Assembly (NCBI GenBank): GCA_936440205.1
Contig: OW387147.1
Coordinates: forward strand, 17,075,629 to 17,139,628
Source: Lepidonotus clava
Lineage: Eukaryota > Annelida > Polychaeta > Phyllodocida > Polynoidae
DNA: 64,000 nt
Direction of reading: 5' to 3'
The notes beneath the pieces were generated by a model that saw nothing but the letters and a program-made list of their open reading frames with translations, had not been told where the DNA came from and made no database searches. The number at the start of each line of letters is the position of its first letter. The first letter of the stretch is position 1. This document shows, piece by piece, positions 43,427 through 53,990 of the stretch. The position numbers and the translations under genes are program-made.

Positions 43427-43800
43427 TAATTTAACTGAAAGTATACATATATCCAAATTGAATGGTGTTATTATGGATGTTATCCAAAATGTCTCATGGC
43501 AACATAAAAGACAATAGAACCACAATTGGAGTGGAAAAACATGGTTTTTGAAAGTGTTACAAGATAAAATGTAAAAAAGGAGAGTGGGATTTATTGCTTT
43601 ACAACATACAGATTTGCTATTTTTTATGACCAGTGCCTCATTTCCGTTCAAAATTGTGTAAAGATCTAGCGAGTAAAAGGAAAACTGTGTTAACTTGAGA
43701 GGTTGTAGGAAGGGGCCTTCCATAAAATACGTACATTCATTTTCAAAACATCAGGCGAATCCTCTCCATTCTCTACAATAACTATCAAAGCTCACTCAGC
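43427..43800. other. Host flank of the retrotransposon
   Basis: AT-rich and no gene. Bases 43718-43770 (ccttccataaaatacgtac) resemble one end of the MITE at 46529 and may be a truncated copy. Confidence 0.4.
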
Positions 43801-43810
43801 AAACTAACCA

Positions 43811-43860
43811 CTAGTATTGTCTAGCCGTACACAAACATGTGTATAGCCAGACAATACTAG
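43811..43860. repeat. 50-bp foldback hairpin
   Basis: CTAGTATTGTCT at the left is matched by AGACAATACTAG at the right, with further imperfect pairing (gtacacaaa against atgtgtat) in the middle. The result is a nearly complete palindrome. Confidence 0.8.
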
Positions 43861-43934
43861 TCTTGTACATTACAGAACCTCACAGAACAGATGGTTTGTC
43901 AGCTTTATTCCCACAGACTTACCTATGTTATAGA

Positions 43935-44210
43935 TTTATGTCCATATTCCACTATACGTTATTTCAATTACATTGGGCAGTTTACTTGCGTTTATTGAGA
44001 GAAACGCAACCAGATTCTCAGAACACATAGTGGAATATGGAATGAGGTTGCGTTAGTACTTCCGTTGCCCCAATGCAACTACCAACGAAAACACATTCTT
44101 TTTCTCTCTTTGAACAGTACTTGCATTCAGATACTAACATGTTGGTATCTGAAACGCAAGCTACTTGCAAACGCAAGTGCCCCGCAACGCACAGTAGAAT
44201 ATAGCCTAAC
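43935..44210. repeat. Nested foldback cluster
   Basis: Several inverted pairs overlap. TCCATATTCCACTAT (43941-43955) pairs with its inverse at 44027-44041 and a third variant lies near 44192. TTGCGTTT pairs with AAACGCAA at 43986-44010. CAGATACTAACATGTTGG plus TATCTG (44129-44152) is a near-perfect 24-bp palindrome. The repeated TTGCGTTT word ties the parts together, so this is probably one complex foldback MITE. Confidence 0.6.
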
Positions 44211-44762
44211 CCTAAAGAAACAAAATTCTTCGATAGCCTCACTTAAAGGCACAAAGCTGAAATCCTACATCCCCGATTGCCTTATTTTCTCGGCGATGTT
44301 CACCTCGTGAATCGACAGCAGTAATAACAGTAGAGTGCCTATTAGCCCCACTCGGGCCACAACATAGAACTTCCCCCTCACAAAACACCCCCAATACGCC
44401 ATCAGTGCCCAGTGATACGTTTTCCGAAAGTGCCCGCCGCAATGAAAGCCTGGCGGGAGTCAGGTAATGGGGGTTTGTCACGGCACGTGCTGGGGGTGTG
44501 GGAGGGGGTGGAGGGGGTTGGGTGGGAGGGGGCTCCTCCAGTAGGGTGCAGGTGTGACGCCTGGTGTGCGGGTGCCGCCGTTCACGGACGGCTGCATTTT
44601 ATTGGCACCACGTTCTGGTCCACTGGGTGCAACAGGCTTTGGTCTAATCTTACCTCTCCCGGACAGCACACACAGGGCGGTGACGTTCAGAAAACCACCA
44701 AAAATATACACGTATATAAATTTACACTCTACTGAATTGAATTTCCAGATAGAGCTCGCCTA
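44211..44762. other. Non-coding interval
   Basis: No gene. A G-rich stretch at 44,485-44,535 explains the overlapping frames on both strands. Confidence 0.4.
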
Positions 44763-44982
44763 AAGCCCCATACTCACTAAGCAACTTTTAGCGAGTTGGG
44801 CAACGGATCATCTGAAATCGGCCGATTCTTATGATTGGCTGTCAGTGCAGTATATTGAAATGTACATGAATTGTTTGATCTGAATTGGTGCTAAAATCGG
44901 CCGATTCTATGGTAGAATTGGCCGATTTTAGGGCCGATCTGTTGCCCAACTCTGTACAAGTTGCTTAGTGGGTATGGGGCTC
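44763..44982. mobile_element. MITE family 2-like copy with long arms
   Basis: About 220 bp. The left arm is AAGCCCCATACTCACTAAGC and the right arm is the inverse, ending gcttagtgggtatggggctc, with TA at 44761-44762 and 44983-44984. Internal gttgggcaac and ggccgattttagggccgat elements are also inverted. It shares TA target, AAGCCC start and CCGATTTT interior with the family. Confidence 0.75.
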
Positions 44983-44984
44983 TA

Positions 44985-45290
44985 TATAACCAAAACAGTG
45001 ATGTAATAAAGAAAAGATCCGTACTTCCATTCCAAGCGTTTGACTACTCAGATTGAAATAGCGGTTCTCTGCCAACCACACATCGAGGCTGTAAATATAG
45101 CAGACTATTAAAAAAAAGATACCATCCTTCTCTATTGAAGGTTGATGGAAAATTGGTTCTCGAACGCTGCCAGAGGCCGGAACATTAGTGGGTGAACGGC
45201 GGCCATTATAGGCGCCATTCGCCATTGATTGATGGTTCTCAGCGATTGATTCTTTCAGCACACGCAATTTGTCATGTTGTTACAGTATCT
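44985..45290. other. Non-coding spacer
   Basis: Nothing recognised except ordinary AT-rich DNA. Confidence 0.4.
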
Positions 45291-45720
45291 GAATCCCGAT
45301 TGCTTATTCAATTTAATCAGTATAGGTGTAGAGGATGGGGCCTGCCCGAGCCGCCCGCTTTATGTGGGTGAGGAGCCATGGCAATGTTGGCCGCTGCATT
45401 GCAGTGTTTGCTACTGTAAAAGTTCCATGCGATTCAACAGGCGATTGGTCATTTTTGCATGGGATCGCATCCCTTATTTATAGAGCCGCGCCTCTCTGTA
45501 TGACCATGCAGTGAGGAGGGGGGCATTATGGAGAATATTTATTGGGCAATATTCTGTTTATTCACGTGTCCAATTGCATTGGGCTTCAGATTTGTTCACC
45601 GCCCGCAAACTATGACGCGCTCGTGCTCGGAATTGTTGCTACATTTAAAGCGATAGGAGAAAAAACGCAGCCCGGACCATACAGATTGAAAATATAGATT
45701 ACAGCAATCATAAACCCCCA
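45291..45720. promoter_or_regulatory. Possible conserved non-coding island
   Basis: Mixed GC content with several transcription-factor-like words: gattggtc (CCAAT), ttatttatag, cacgtgtcc, and agaatattta..caatattct (8-bp arms, about 45,532-45,555). The 69-residue frame at 45274-45483 has no recognisable domain. Enhancer status is a guess from composition. Confidence 0.2.
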
Positions 45721-45747
45721 TAATGAATGCTGAAAGAGTTGTGTGGT

Positions 45748-45853
45748 ACAATGTAATACGGTATAATTTAAAAGTTATGACAACACTCAGGGATAATCAT
45801 CACATCATCAAAACTATAAACTTCAATGACGTGAATAATGTGAAAAATGAATG
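45748..45853 (+). repeat. Dispersed repeat C, copy 2
   Basis: About 106 bp matching 26853-26966 in the same orientation, diverged by scattered substitutions and short indels. Confidence 0.65.
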
Positions 45854-46439
45854 CATTTCATGTAATAAAAATACTCTATTGATGGATTTTACTGTGACCA
45901 GTGACACTGACGAATGCGAAGATGATATGATTATGGGCTCTATACATCCGTCTTGATCGGCACTATTTCCAAGTTTTCTATCCTATTAAACAGCCTCCAA
46001 TTTTTCATACTAAAGATAACGCTCTCATACGTGATGTCATCTCCCTTTGCTATTCATCACAATTCAATCCAGCACCAAGCCCTAGTGTTTAAACCGGAAC
46101 TTAAATGCACCTGAATTTATACCTGGAATATGGTGTATTTACAAGTGATGGAAAAGTGTCTACGTCAATGCCACGTGATCGTTATTGCTCCTATCAGAGC
46201 TCGACTTATAATTATTTTTTTTGCAAACTTGTGGTGAAATATGTACGTACCTACTGTTGAGTGAAGTGATATTGTATAAATGTGCATATAGAATCCCCTA
46301 ATATCATTATTTTGTGTGACTGTTCTTACTGTTATTCTATGTACTTATATCAGTTCACGATAGTAATTGCAACCAGTATCATTCTTTTTTTCATTACCAA
46401 AATGTAAATCTGATAACCAGCGGCAACAATTATATTTAA
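45854..46439. other. Non-coding interval
   Basis: AT-rich, no gene recognised. Confidence 0.45.
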
Positions 46440-47004
46440 AGAAAAAAGAAAAAAAACAGACAAATTCAACACACTTCAGGTAACATAAAAAAACAAGGTG
46501 CACACAAATGCATACACTATTTGGATGGGGGTCATCCATTTAGTACGTACGCACATTTTCAAAAATCTCAGACCCCCCCAACCCCCTGGGGCAAAAATAA
46601 TATGTACTAGAATGAACGCACGTTTTCAAAAATCTCGAACCCCCCCTCCCCCCCTTGATGCGTGTGTACTAAATGGAAGGCCGCTGGATGGATGCAATAC
46701 TTCACTTGGGCACCGTCTTGGATAAAGAATTGGGTCTATTGAGGCTGCACTATTCAAGCTGAGACTGATAGTAGGCTAATGGTGCTATTACAAGTGCTAA
46801 AAAAGTATTAAAAAAAAGAAGAAAACAACATAAATACACCGCGCTTCATGCGACATAATACCAAGATGCACACAAATGCATACTCTATATGTTTGGATGA
46901 AATAAATCAGTAAAAACATCCGAGGTTCGGCAGCGGCTAAGAAAAATTGGATCTATTGAGGCTACACTCTCCAAGCTGAGACTGAGAGTAATGGTGCTAT
47001 TGCG
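46440..47004 (+). repeat. Local tandem duplication
   Basis: Block A (about 46440-46525) recurs at 46805-46898 (ggtgcacacaaatgcatac versus gatgcacacaaatgcatac). Block B (46725-46791) recurs at 46942-47004 (tctattgaggct, aagctgagactga, taatggtgctatt). The offset is about 370 bp for A and about 215 bp for B. The difference equals the length of the MITE at 46529-46684, so a unit of about 215 bp was duplicated and the first copy was then split by the MITE. Confidence 0.75.
46529..46684. mobile_element. MITE family 3 (TTTAGTACG type)
   Basis: 156 bp with ends GGTCATCCATTTAGTACG and, reversed, GGCCTTCCATTTAGTACA. The interior carries a direct repeat of about 38 bp (acgcac.ttttcaaaaatct followed by C-rich runs). 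A 7-bp direct repeat TGGATGG flanks it (46522-46528 and 46685-46691), consistent with an hAT- or P-type 7-8 bp target duplication. It interrupts the first copy of the tandem duplication. Confidence 0.75.
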
Positions 47005-48819
47005 TGCTGCTAGTTGTCGGCGTGTTGAAGAGTTCTACACTTTAAGTAGCTTTCGGCACTTTGGTACACCAATCACCAGCTTTCTGTCTAGACCAGACCA
47101 TAGATCCTAGTTAAGTTTAAGTACCTCACATCTGTTAAGATGAAAAGTTGCAAAATACCCAGACGTGTTTTCGTCGCTTACCACAAGACATCAAACCGGT
47201 ACCTTTATGTGGAGAATACACTATGTACGTCGTAAAAAACATTACGTGCTATTTCTATGACAAAATCTGGAGACTTACATTGCTGTAAGATGTAATTTCT
47301 CTATTGAATTTTTTTGAAATTAAGTGTCAAAATTCAGACGAAACAATGACTGAAAAGTGGCACTACAATAAACTCTATTTTGTACATGTGAATGTAATTA
47401 CCATGATAGATCCTAGGAAATCCTAGGAATTGATTTGAGAAATCTTATGAATAACTATACTCCTTAATATCATTTGAGAATAATTATATCTATAGAATGT
47501 CTCAAAGGAATTCCTAAGATTTCTCTTTCTATAATGGTATATTCTCAAGTCCAAAATTCAAATATTTGGTTCGTTGTTGAAGAATACGCAGATGATATGG
47601 GCGTAAGAAACAAACCCCTTTGTAGGGTATAACACATAATAAGACTAAACCTAAAAAGGAAAAAAAGACATGATAAATCTAATGAGGAACATAGTATAGT
47701 CAGTACTAGTCGTATCTAAAAAAGCGAAGCACATTTCCATTTCAGGCTGCACAAATCAGCCAACCTGTCGGCAGCCAACGACGTGTTCCATGAGTCAGAC
47801 TGGAAGATTAGACACAACTCACTTAGCCCTCCTCCTGTACCCAACTCACACCTCTCATAGAGCGCCTCCAGGGTGTGCCTCCTGAGAATGAGGTCACATG
47901 CTGAGACATAGCAGGATTCTGAGTCTATAAGCCCCACTGGCAAAACAGACTGAAGTAGGGAGACACAAGGCGTACCTGTGTCTTAGTCATATTTCCATAT
48001 ACTACTCACTGTATTACTTACCAAACCCGCCTACGCCTGAAACGGTTCATACTTTGTTTATACTACTCACACAGATATAGGCCGACGTCGAGCGAAGGGG
48101 GCATAGAACCTATTTGTGAATAAACCTTACGGGGATTATGGTTTCAAATGGATCAAAATGGTTCATTCACACGTTGTTATAAGGATTGATTAAGTCCGAG
48201 GAATGTAGTATAACATTAAAAAGATTTGGTTGGAGAACGTTCCTTCCCGAGCAGAAACGCGCCTAAAAATGCAGACTTGGGGTGAGTAGGTCGACGGGCT
48301 TGGGCTATGCATACACCGCGCGTGCGTGCAGGCGGGTATAATTGGGAGGGGGGAGTTGGGGGCACAAACATGCATTAAAGCTAATCAGGTACTGGAGGAA
48401 GAGGGGAGGCCACCTTGTTTACCCGGCAAACACAATCAAGGACGGCATCCCGCACTGGTTAGTGCCGGCGGTGCCTGAATTAGCAGATGATGTCATAGCC
48501 GTAGAACAGGGATGTGTAGTCTGTCGCAGTCAGACCCACTGTTTCCCAAAGTTAGTCTGTACACCAGCAACCATTTTAGGTGGGAATTCCACCCTGCATC
48601 CCAACATGCTTTGCAGCTGCTGGTTTATGGCAGGTAGGACCATAAAGAAGCCAGCAACCCAACAACCATCAAAGGGATTACCCATGCTATTTAAAGAGGG
48701 CCAATAAAAGAATTCTTAACAGATTTGAGGTGGCCAATAAAAGCCATGGACTGCTGTGGGTGTACAGACCCATTATGCAATAGCTAATCTGGGTCAGAAC
48801 GGACTAAGGGATGTGCTTA
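47005..48819. other. Non-coding interval
   Basis: Mostly AT-rich with no gene recognised. CGCCTCCAGGGTG sits at 47863-47875 in a GC-richer patch. The 121-residue frame at 48342-48707 has no recognisable domain. Confidence 0.4.
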
Positions 48820-48970
48820 CTCCAGGGTGGACGCACACCGGAGGCCAACCAATCAGCTGATGGAGCATGCTCGGGGTCCTTATCTCCGCCTGATGATTGG
48901 GTGGGAGGAGTGATAGGCACGTGTTCCTCCAGGGTGAGCTGGGCGCAGATAACATGCTCCAGGGTGTAGG
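48820..48970. promoter_or_regulatory. Three CTCCAGGGTG words in 150 bp
   Basis: CTCCAGGGTG occurs at 48820-48829, 48927-48936 and 48957-48966, all in the same orientation, with a fourth at 47866-47875. The block also has cacgtg at about 48,919. It belongs to the window-wide CCTCCAGG set. The binding factor is unknown to me. Confidence 0.35.
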
Positions 48971-49610
48971 GGAAACAGGTTTTGTACACAGAGGGGTCAG
49001 GTAGGTAAACAGGCGCTCTGGGCCTTATCTGTTGTCTGGGGAGGGTAGTGGGGGCGGGGGAGGGAGGGAGGGGTCTTCTAAAGGGAGAAAGTGGGTGCAT
49101 GCTTTGTAAGGGTTCAGCGGGGGTTGGATTTCACAGGCTACTGGAGGAAAAAGCTTCAGAGTCTGGTTTTGGAGGGAGGATAGGCGGGAGGAAGCATGGC
49201 TCCACGTGGAAGGCTTAAGTAGTGAAAGCAGAGGGGATCGGTGCATGGGAGGTGTAAGATTAAAACTTGTAAGGGGGTTGAACTGGAGGGATTAAGAGTT
49301 TAATGTGGACGTTGCAGGGGTATATAGGAAGAAGGGAGGATGAATTTGGGAGGCAGGGGTAGTTTATTTTGTGATGTTAAGAGGGTGGGACTTGCCTGTA
49401 GTCTGTAGGTACAGATTATGTCTATTATGAAGCTGTGGGGGTTTGGTTGGTGTCGATGAGAACATGAAGGGGTGGGAGGCAGGGCGGGGTTGATGTACTC
49501 ACACAAACATAAAGGTCGTTGAGTGCTGCTGAGAGAAACGCCCTCCGCTGTACAGGCTTTGATGTGCCATGCAGATTCGGGCTATCATTTTAATAACGTC
49601 ACATGCAACT
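48971..49610. other. G-rich non-coding interval
   Basis: Purine- and G-rich DNA producing proline-rich minus-strand frames (48804-49506) that I regard as artefacts. Confidence 0.45.
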
Positions 49611-49612
49611 TA

Positions 49613-49830
49613 AAGCCTGTGGTCCACATACCGACTTTGATGCTTCCAATTTTGCAGTTGTTTCATTTCCTCTGGGAATATGACACGACATAATACTATA
49701 TACAATTTCGAACGGTCACCAATAGGCCTTTCTATTGGTGTCTAACATACCTATATTTGACCTTTATTTTCACTGCCGATTTTCAAAATTTTGAAAATCG
49801 GCAGCACAATCGGTATGTGAAATAAAGGCT
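49613..49830. mobile_element. MITE family 2 copy
   Basis: About 218 bp. Left end AAGCCTGTGGTCCACATACC, right end tcggtatgtgaaataaaggct, with TA borders at 49611-49612 and 49831-49832. The interior has gccgattttcaaaattttgaaaatcggc, a perfect hairpin with CCGATTTT arms. Confidence 0.7.
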
Positions 49831-49832
49831 TA

Positions 49833-51370
49833 ACACAGTCATAGCGTGAGGCCAAACGTGTACCCGAAGGTGCGGCAAATCGCCAATTATTGAAAAGTGA
49901 ATATTCATGAAATGCAGATACGGTGAGATTATGGAAATTATATCATGAAATGTAGATATGGTCAAATTAGGGTAATTAAACACGTTAATTTCATGATGAG
50001 TTATTCTCTATTATACAATGTTGCTTCTGTTCTATTATCTGGTGTAGAGATAAGGCTATTTTTAGATAATCTACTAGATGGGATAGCATCAGGACATTAA
50101 TCAATTGATGCGCTAAGCCCATTTCCCGGCGCCGCTACAAATAAGCTCGTTTCTAGAATCACACCAGCTTATATATTGTATAATGTAGAAATGCAGCAAC
50201 GTAAAATAAACGATACGATATGGCCACATCAGCCTGGCTAGCTAGATTACTGTTACAGAATCACGCGTTTTAGTGACACACATACATGCAAGGAATTTAA
50301 GATTACCAGTAGGATAATCTAGGTTTAACCCAGGATTCGCGCTGGCGTCCCCTATAGCTATATGTATTGTTCATCTGGCACAGAAACATCTGATCAATAT
50401 AGGCACACGTTAGTAGGAATGTTAATTACAGCTAGATGAAGATAGAGCCAACATGTTTATCACAGATACGATGATAGCTATTAGCACACACCCCATGGCA
50501 GTGCTTCTCCATTGTCCTAAGGCCAGCCAATAGGAGACCCAATGAAAAAAAGGACCAGAAAAATAGATAGACTTCAATCCCACTTTGCCTGATTAGTATG
50601 CACCTGGTTTTTGCCTCATTATTCCGATGATTGCATTGGATGTGAATTTCTGGATTGTTTTTAGAGCACCCCCTTGTCGGTGCGTTTAAAAAACTCTATT
50701 GGTATACGCGTGATTTGTTCCGCACATTGCCTGGTATTTTATACGGGTAACCGCGGCAGATAAAATCATTCTGCTTATTGCCATGCTGAATATAAAAAAC
50801 AAACACATCACCGGGCTTCTATATATGGAAATGATGTTCACCAGTCTTCACAATGAGATGGAATATAGATTTACATTGTTACACATTGTTGGTTCACAAG
50901 CATGGGCAGCGTAAGTTCAGACGTGAATATAGAATTTAATGCTAAGACGAAAACTACCTATAGCTGCTTTAGTATACATTTTCGATTCTGACCTACGGCC
51001 TTTTCCTTTTGTACGACTAATCCATGGTAAAACCTATGGTAAAACCTTCAAGGTGGTCTAAAGGTTATATTAAATAAATGACAACGGACTTATACTATGG
51101 GGATATGATAAGGTCCACACTACAAAATATCTTTAGGTCGTGCACCAGCTAATTACTTTGGAGGGAAAATACACTGGTCCATTGTAACATTTCATTGGTA
51201 AGTAATCATCCTGTTGGCATATTCCCTAAAACAAAAACAATAAAGTTTGTTATCTAAGCAAAATTTGCAGAGTTTGGCAAAGTTAATTACCGATAATAAT
51301 TATAAGGATAAATTCTGGCAGAGCCACACTTATAATGAAATGTTATATTATGAATCGAAAAGGATACATT
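49833..51370. other. Non-coding interval
   Basis: AT-rich, no gene recognised. A pair of gaaatg(c/t)agata(c/t)ggt words near 49,913 and 49,948 is a small local duplication. Confidence 0.45.
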
Positions 51371-51545
51371 TGTCAAAAGCAAAATTAAATCTCGAATTAT
51401 TTCTGTTGAATGTGTTATGGAACATCTTATAACCACTGCAAAACCTATTGAAAAGGCCCATGGCTTATTATTACTTGATGAGAGACAAAAAGCACAAATT
51501 TAGGTGACATCTCGTAATTCTTGTGAAACGGAGGCAGAAATATGC
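51371..51545 (+). repeat. Dispersed repeat D, copy 1 (degraded coding-like sequence)
   Basis: Matches 55775-55960 in the same orientation. Shared words include gtcaaaagcaa, ttatggaacatct, aaacc.att and gatgagagac. In one frame it reads AKPIEKAHGLLLLDERQKAQI, which looks protein-like, while the adjoining bases are out of frame. It may be a remnant of a transposon or gene fragment. I do not recognise the family. Confidence 0.5.
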
Positions 51546-51840
51546 GTGTCCAATAGTGTAGTTTGGATGGTAATAGACCCATATTGAAGGGGTAGTTCGC
51601 CGGGACGTATGTCAGGTTCCTCACTTTACATCTTACATTTAAAGAGGGCTTACATATACGGTCAATCTAATTCGGATAACTTCAAGACAGTTATAATTAT
51701 CACCATGAGGACGTTCCCAAGAGTTATCCTAACACAACCTCGACAAAGTTTCTAACACAATAATGTTCTCAATTACCGCACTCTACGTACGGAGTCTACG
51801 TTTGCACATGCATATTCCTTTGGTGCCAGTGGGTGGTCAA
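51546..51840. other. Non-coding spacer
   Basis: No feature recognised between repeat D copy 1 and the promoter-like module that follows. Confidence 0.35.
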
Positions 51841-51920
51841 GCGCGACTTTTCAGCCAATCAGAACCATCCCTTGTTCAACATGGCCGCGCCCAGTGCGAA
51901 TCTCCCGTATGAGATAAAGG
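51841..51920. promoter_or_regulatory. Promoter-like CCAAT/YY1 module
   Basis: CCAAT at 51855-51859 and AACATGGCCGCGCCC at 51878-51892, the latter close to the strong YY1 consensus AAnATGGCNGC. The related AACATGGCTGCG is at 56097, also a few hundred bases after a repeat D copy. Confidence 0.35.
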
Positions 51921-52330
51921 GTTTACATAATATTTTCTAAGTTTCTACTGCAATTCTGTCCCTATGTCATCATAATGGCTCTATTAACATTATCGTACCA
52001 GGACCTATTGTATCAAGGCTGTCCTGAAAATTTACTTTCTCCCATTATAGGCATACAGTTTCCTTATCATTGAACACATTTGTACAAGTGCAAGCCTACA
52101 CTTCAGCGTTAGTTATAAAAACAGATTTATCTCGACATTCTGTATGTGTCTGTCAATGACACATTATGTCAGATATCCCCTCCCCCACCCCGACAACCCT
52201 CCTCAGACACCGGCCACTTGACAATGACACATGTGTCTGATATTACATCCCAATTCTACTCCAAAGGCTCTACTCCACTATCCGATTTTACTCACGATTT
52301 CGGAAATGGCTATTATAAATAACGGCTAAT
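51921..52330. other. Non-coding interval with MITE 2 fragment
   Basis: AT-rich. Bases 52263-52312 (aaaggctctactccactatc, then cgattttactc) resemble the left arm of MITE family 2 without a matching right arm. Confidence 0.4.
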
Positions 52331-52595
52331 TATAGACATGTTATATATCATTAGAATTGATTTAGAATTATCTTTCCAGTTATATGTAGCATTCCTGGGT
52401 TCTTTTAATATTCCTAGTAAAAATGCATAACTTGCCAGTTCTCAGTTATGAAAATCGTCTAGACATGTGTTATATATCATTAGACTGGAATCAGAATTAT
52501 CTTTCCATATATATGTATAGGATGCATGGGTTCTTCTAATATTCCTAGGAAAAAAATGCATAAATTGCCAATTCTGGATTATGAAAATCGTCTAT
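52331..52595 (+). repeat. Tandem duplication of about 130 bp
   Basis: Two adjacent copies of about 128-134 bp start with tagacatg.ttatatatcattag and end with ttatgaaaatcgtcta (about 52331-52459 and 52460-52593). Scattered substitutions and small indels separate them. Confidence 0.85.
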
Positions 52596-52614
52596 TGGAA
52601 TACAGGCTTCAGTC

Positions 52615-52845
52615 ACCAGTCATCTCTCACCCCTCCCCTACTGGAGGCGTCACCCCCTGGAGGAGGCCGGGCGTCTAAGTCCGCGCCGGGCCTATGTCCA
52701 GCACGGGGCTCTTACCCTGGAGGAGTGATGTATCCCCGCCGTTATCGACCCATCAATCACCCCCACCACTTGGCCCCCAATCCCTCCCACACGGCGAGCT
52801 GCTCTCCAGAGACACGAGTCGCTCACGAGCAGCTCACCTACCCAC
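52615..52845. promoter_or_regulatory. Island with both recurrent words
   Basis: In 230 bp: CCTGGAGG at 52656 and 52716, a third near-match (actggaggcgt) at about 52,640, and GAGCWGCTC at 52796-52804 and 52827-52835. It is GC-rich between AT-rich flanks. The 104-residue frame over it has no domain. This is the best example of the two words occurring together in a compact block. Confidence 0.4.
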
Positions 52846-53035
52846 TCTCCATCGTTTCCTTCTTACCCCCTATACCCTTGGATGAGGCCTACTAGGTTTT
52901 ATGTTTCCATTACTGGTTTTTGATACTGTAGACTGATGACTGTGTAGGGTTGTGGTTATATTATATACCAATGCCAAAATACATGATGAATACTAACTGG
53001 ACACTGCCATTCAGTATTTTTGGTGTATTGGCACA

Positions 53036-53063
53036 GTGGGCAGTATTCGTGTATACTGCCCAC
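53036..53063. repeat. Perfect hairpin
   Basis: GTGGGCAGTAT and ATACTGCCCAC form 11-bp perfect arms around a 6-base loop. The arm recurs at 53266-53276. It may belong to a foldback element spanning about 52,960-53,290. Confidence 0.75.
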
Positions 53064-53340
53064 CTAGCTTTACTGTATAAAATGTTTTTCTCCTTATTTT
53101 GTGAATTCTGAATGGATTTCCATGATTATTTTTTTAATTTCAGGTAAAACAATGCAGTCTAATTAAATGGAGATAGTGATAGAGTCCTAATTTAAGAGAA
53201 AATAATGAATATTAGGGAAAGCTGCTTGACACCAGTCAAAGTGTGTGCATAATCGATACATTGGAATACTGCCCACTTTGCTCCACTGGTAATTTCCTTT
53301 CTCTTTTGCTTATAACTTACAAAATATGGTATATAATATA

Positions 53341-53490
53341 AGGAAAACTTACCTCGGTTGACAGTACAACCCTGTATACTCGGTGGGATGTCAGAAAAAT
53401 TACTGCCCTCAGCCTAACGGCCTCGGGCAGTAATTTTTTGACACCCACCTCGTATTCAGGGTTGTACTGTCAACCTCTGTATGTTTTCCT
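53341..53490. mobile_element. Foldback MITE with 66-bp arms
   Basis: The left arm runs AGGAAAACTTACCTCGG...ATTACTGCCC and the right arm is its inverse, about 85% matched by eye, around a central loop of about 16 bases. No clean target duplication was found in the TA-rich flanks. Non-coding. Confidence 0.8.
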
Positions 53491-53990
53491 ATAGTATTGG
53501 TTTTGGTTGTATGGCATTTGTATGGGAAGTTAGAGGGGATGGGTGTGTACCGCAGTTTCTGTTCGAAGTGGCATGCGTCATCGTAATTATATTGGCAGTC
53601 AAGATGAATAAAACGCAGCACGATCAGCTAGAGGGATGCGCCGTGTTATTAAACAGTATCTGTAAGTGTCATTCAATAAAGAATCGAACGATACCTTCTT
53701 ATTGAATCATTCTCATTAATTTTAAGATTGATTCAGAGGCTCGGTATCTTTTGGTATCTGTAAACATCCTATCGAATATTGGTATGCCCTCTCTTCTAAA
53801 GTACCCTTCTATTAGTAAAATTCTTCAACAGGGTCTAAGGATTGCATACCCTTACTACTGACCGACCAAGGAAGGTTACTGTAACTTGTAAGAGACACCA
53901 CATCACACCACGGCCGCCGGGAAACTATAAAGTAAAGCTTTACAGCCCAACTGACAGGTAGGTAATGGACTTCGTTGGCAGGGCAGCATT
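53491..53990. other. Non-coding interval
   Basis: AT-rich, no gene recognised. Confidence 0.4.

Noticed and set aside
29874-43427. A 5-bp target duplication (AGAGT) with LTRs starting one base later
   Set aside because: It would break the TGTGA/TCACA inverted LTR ends. The 4-bp AGAG duplication keeps canonical TG...CA ends and equal LTR lengths.
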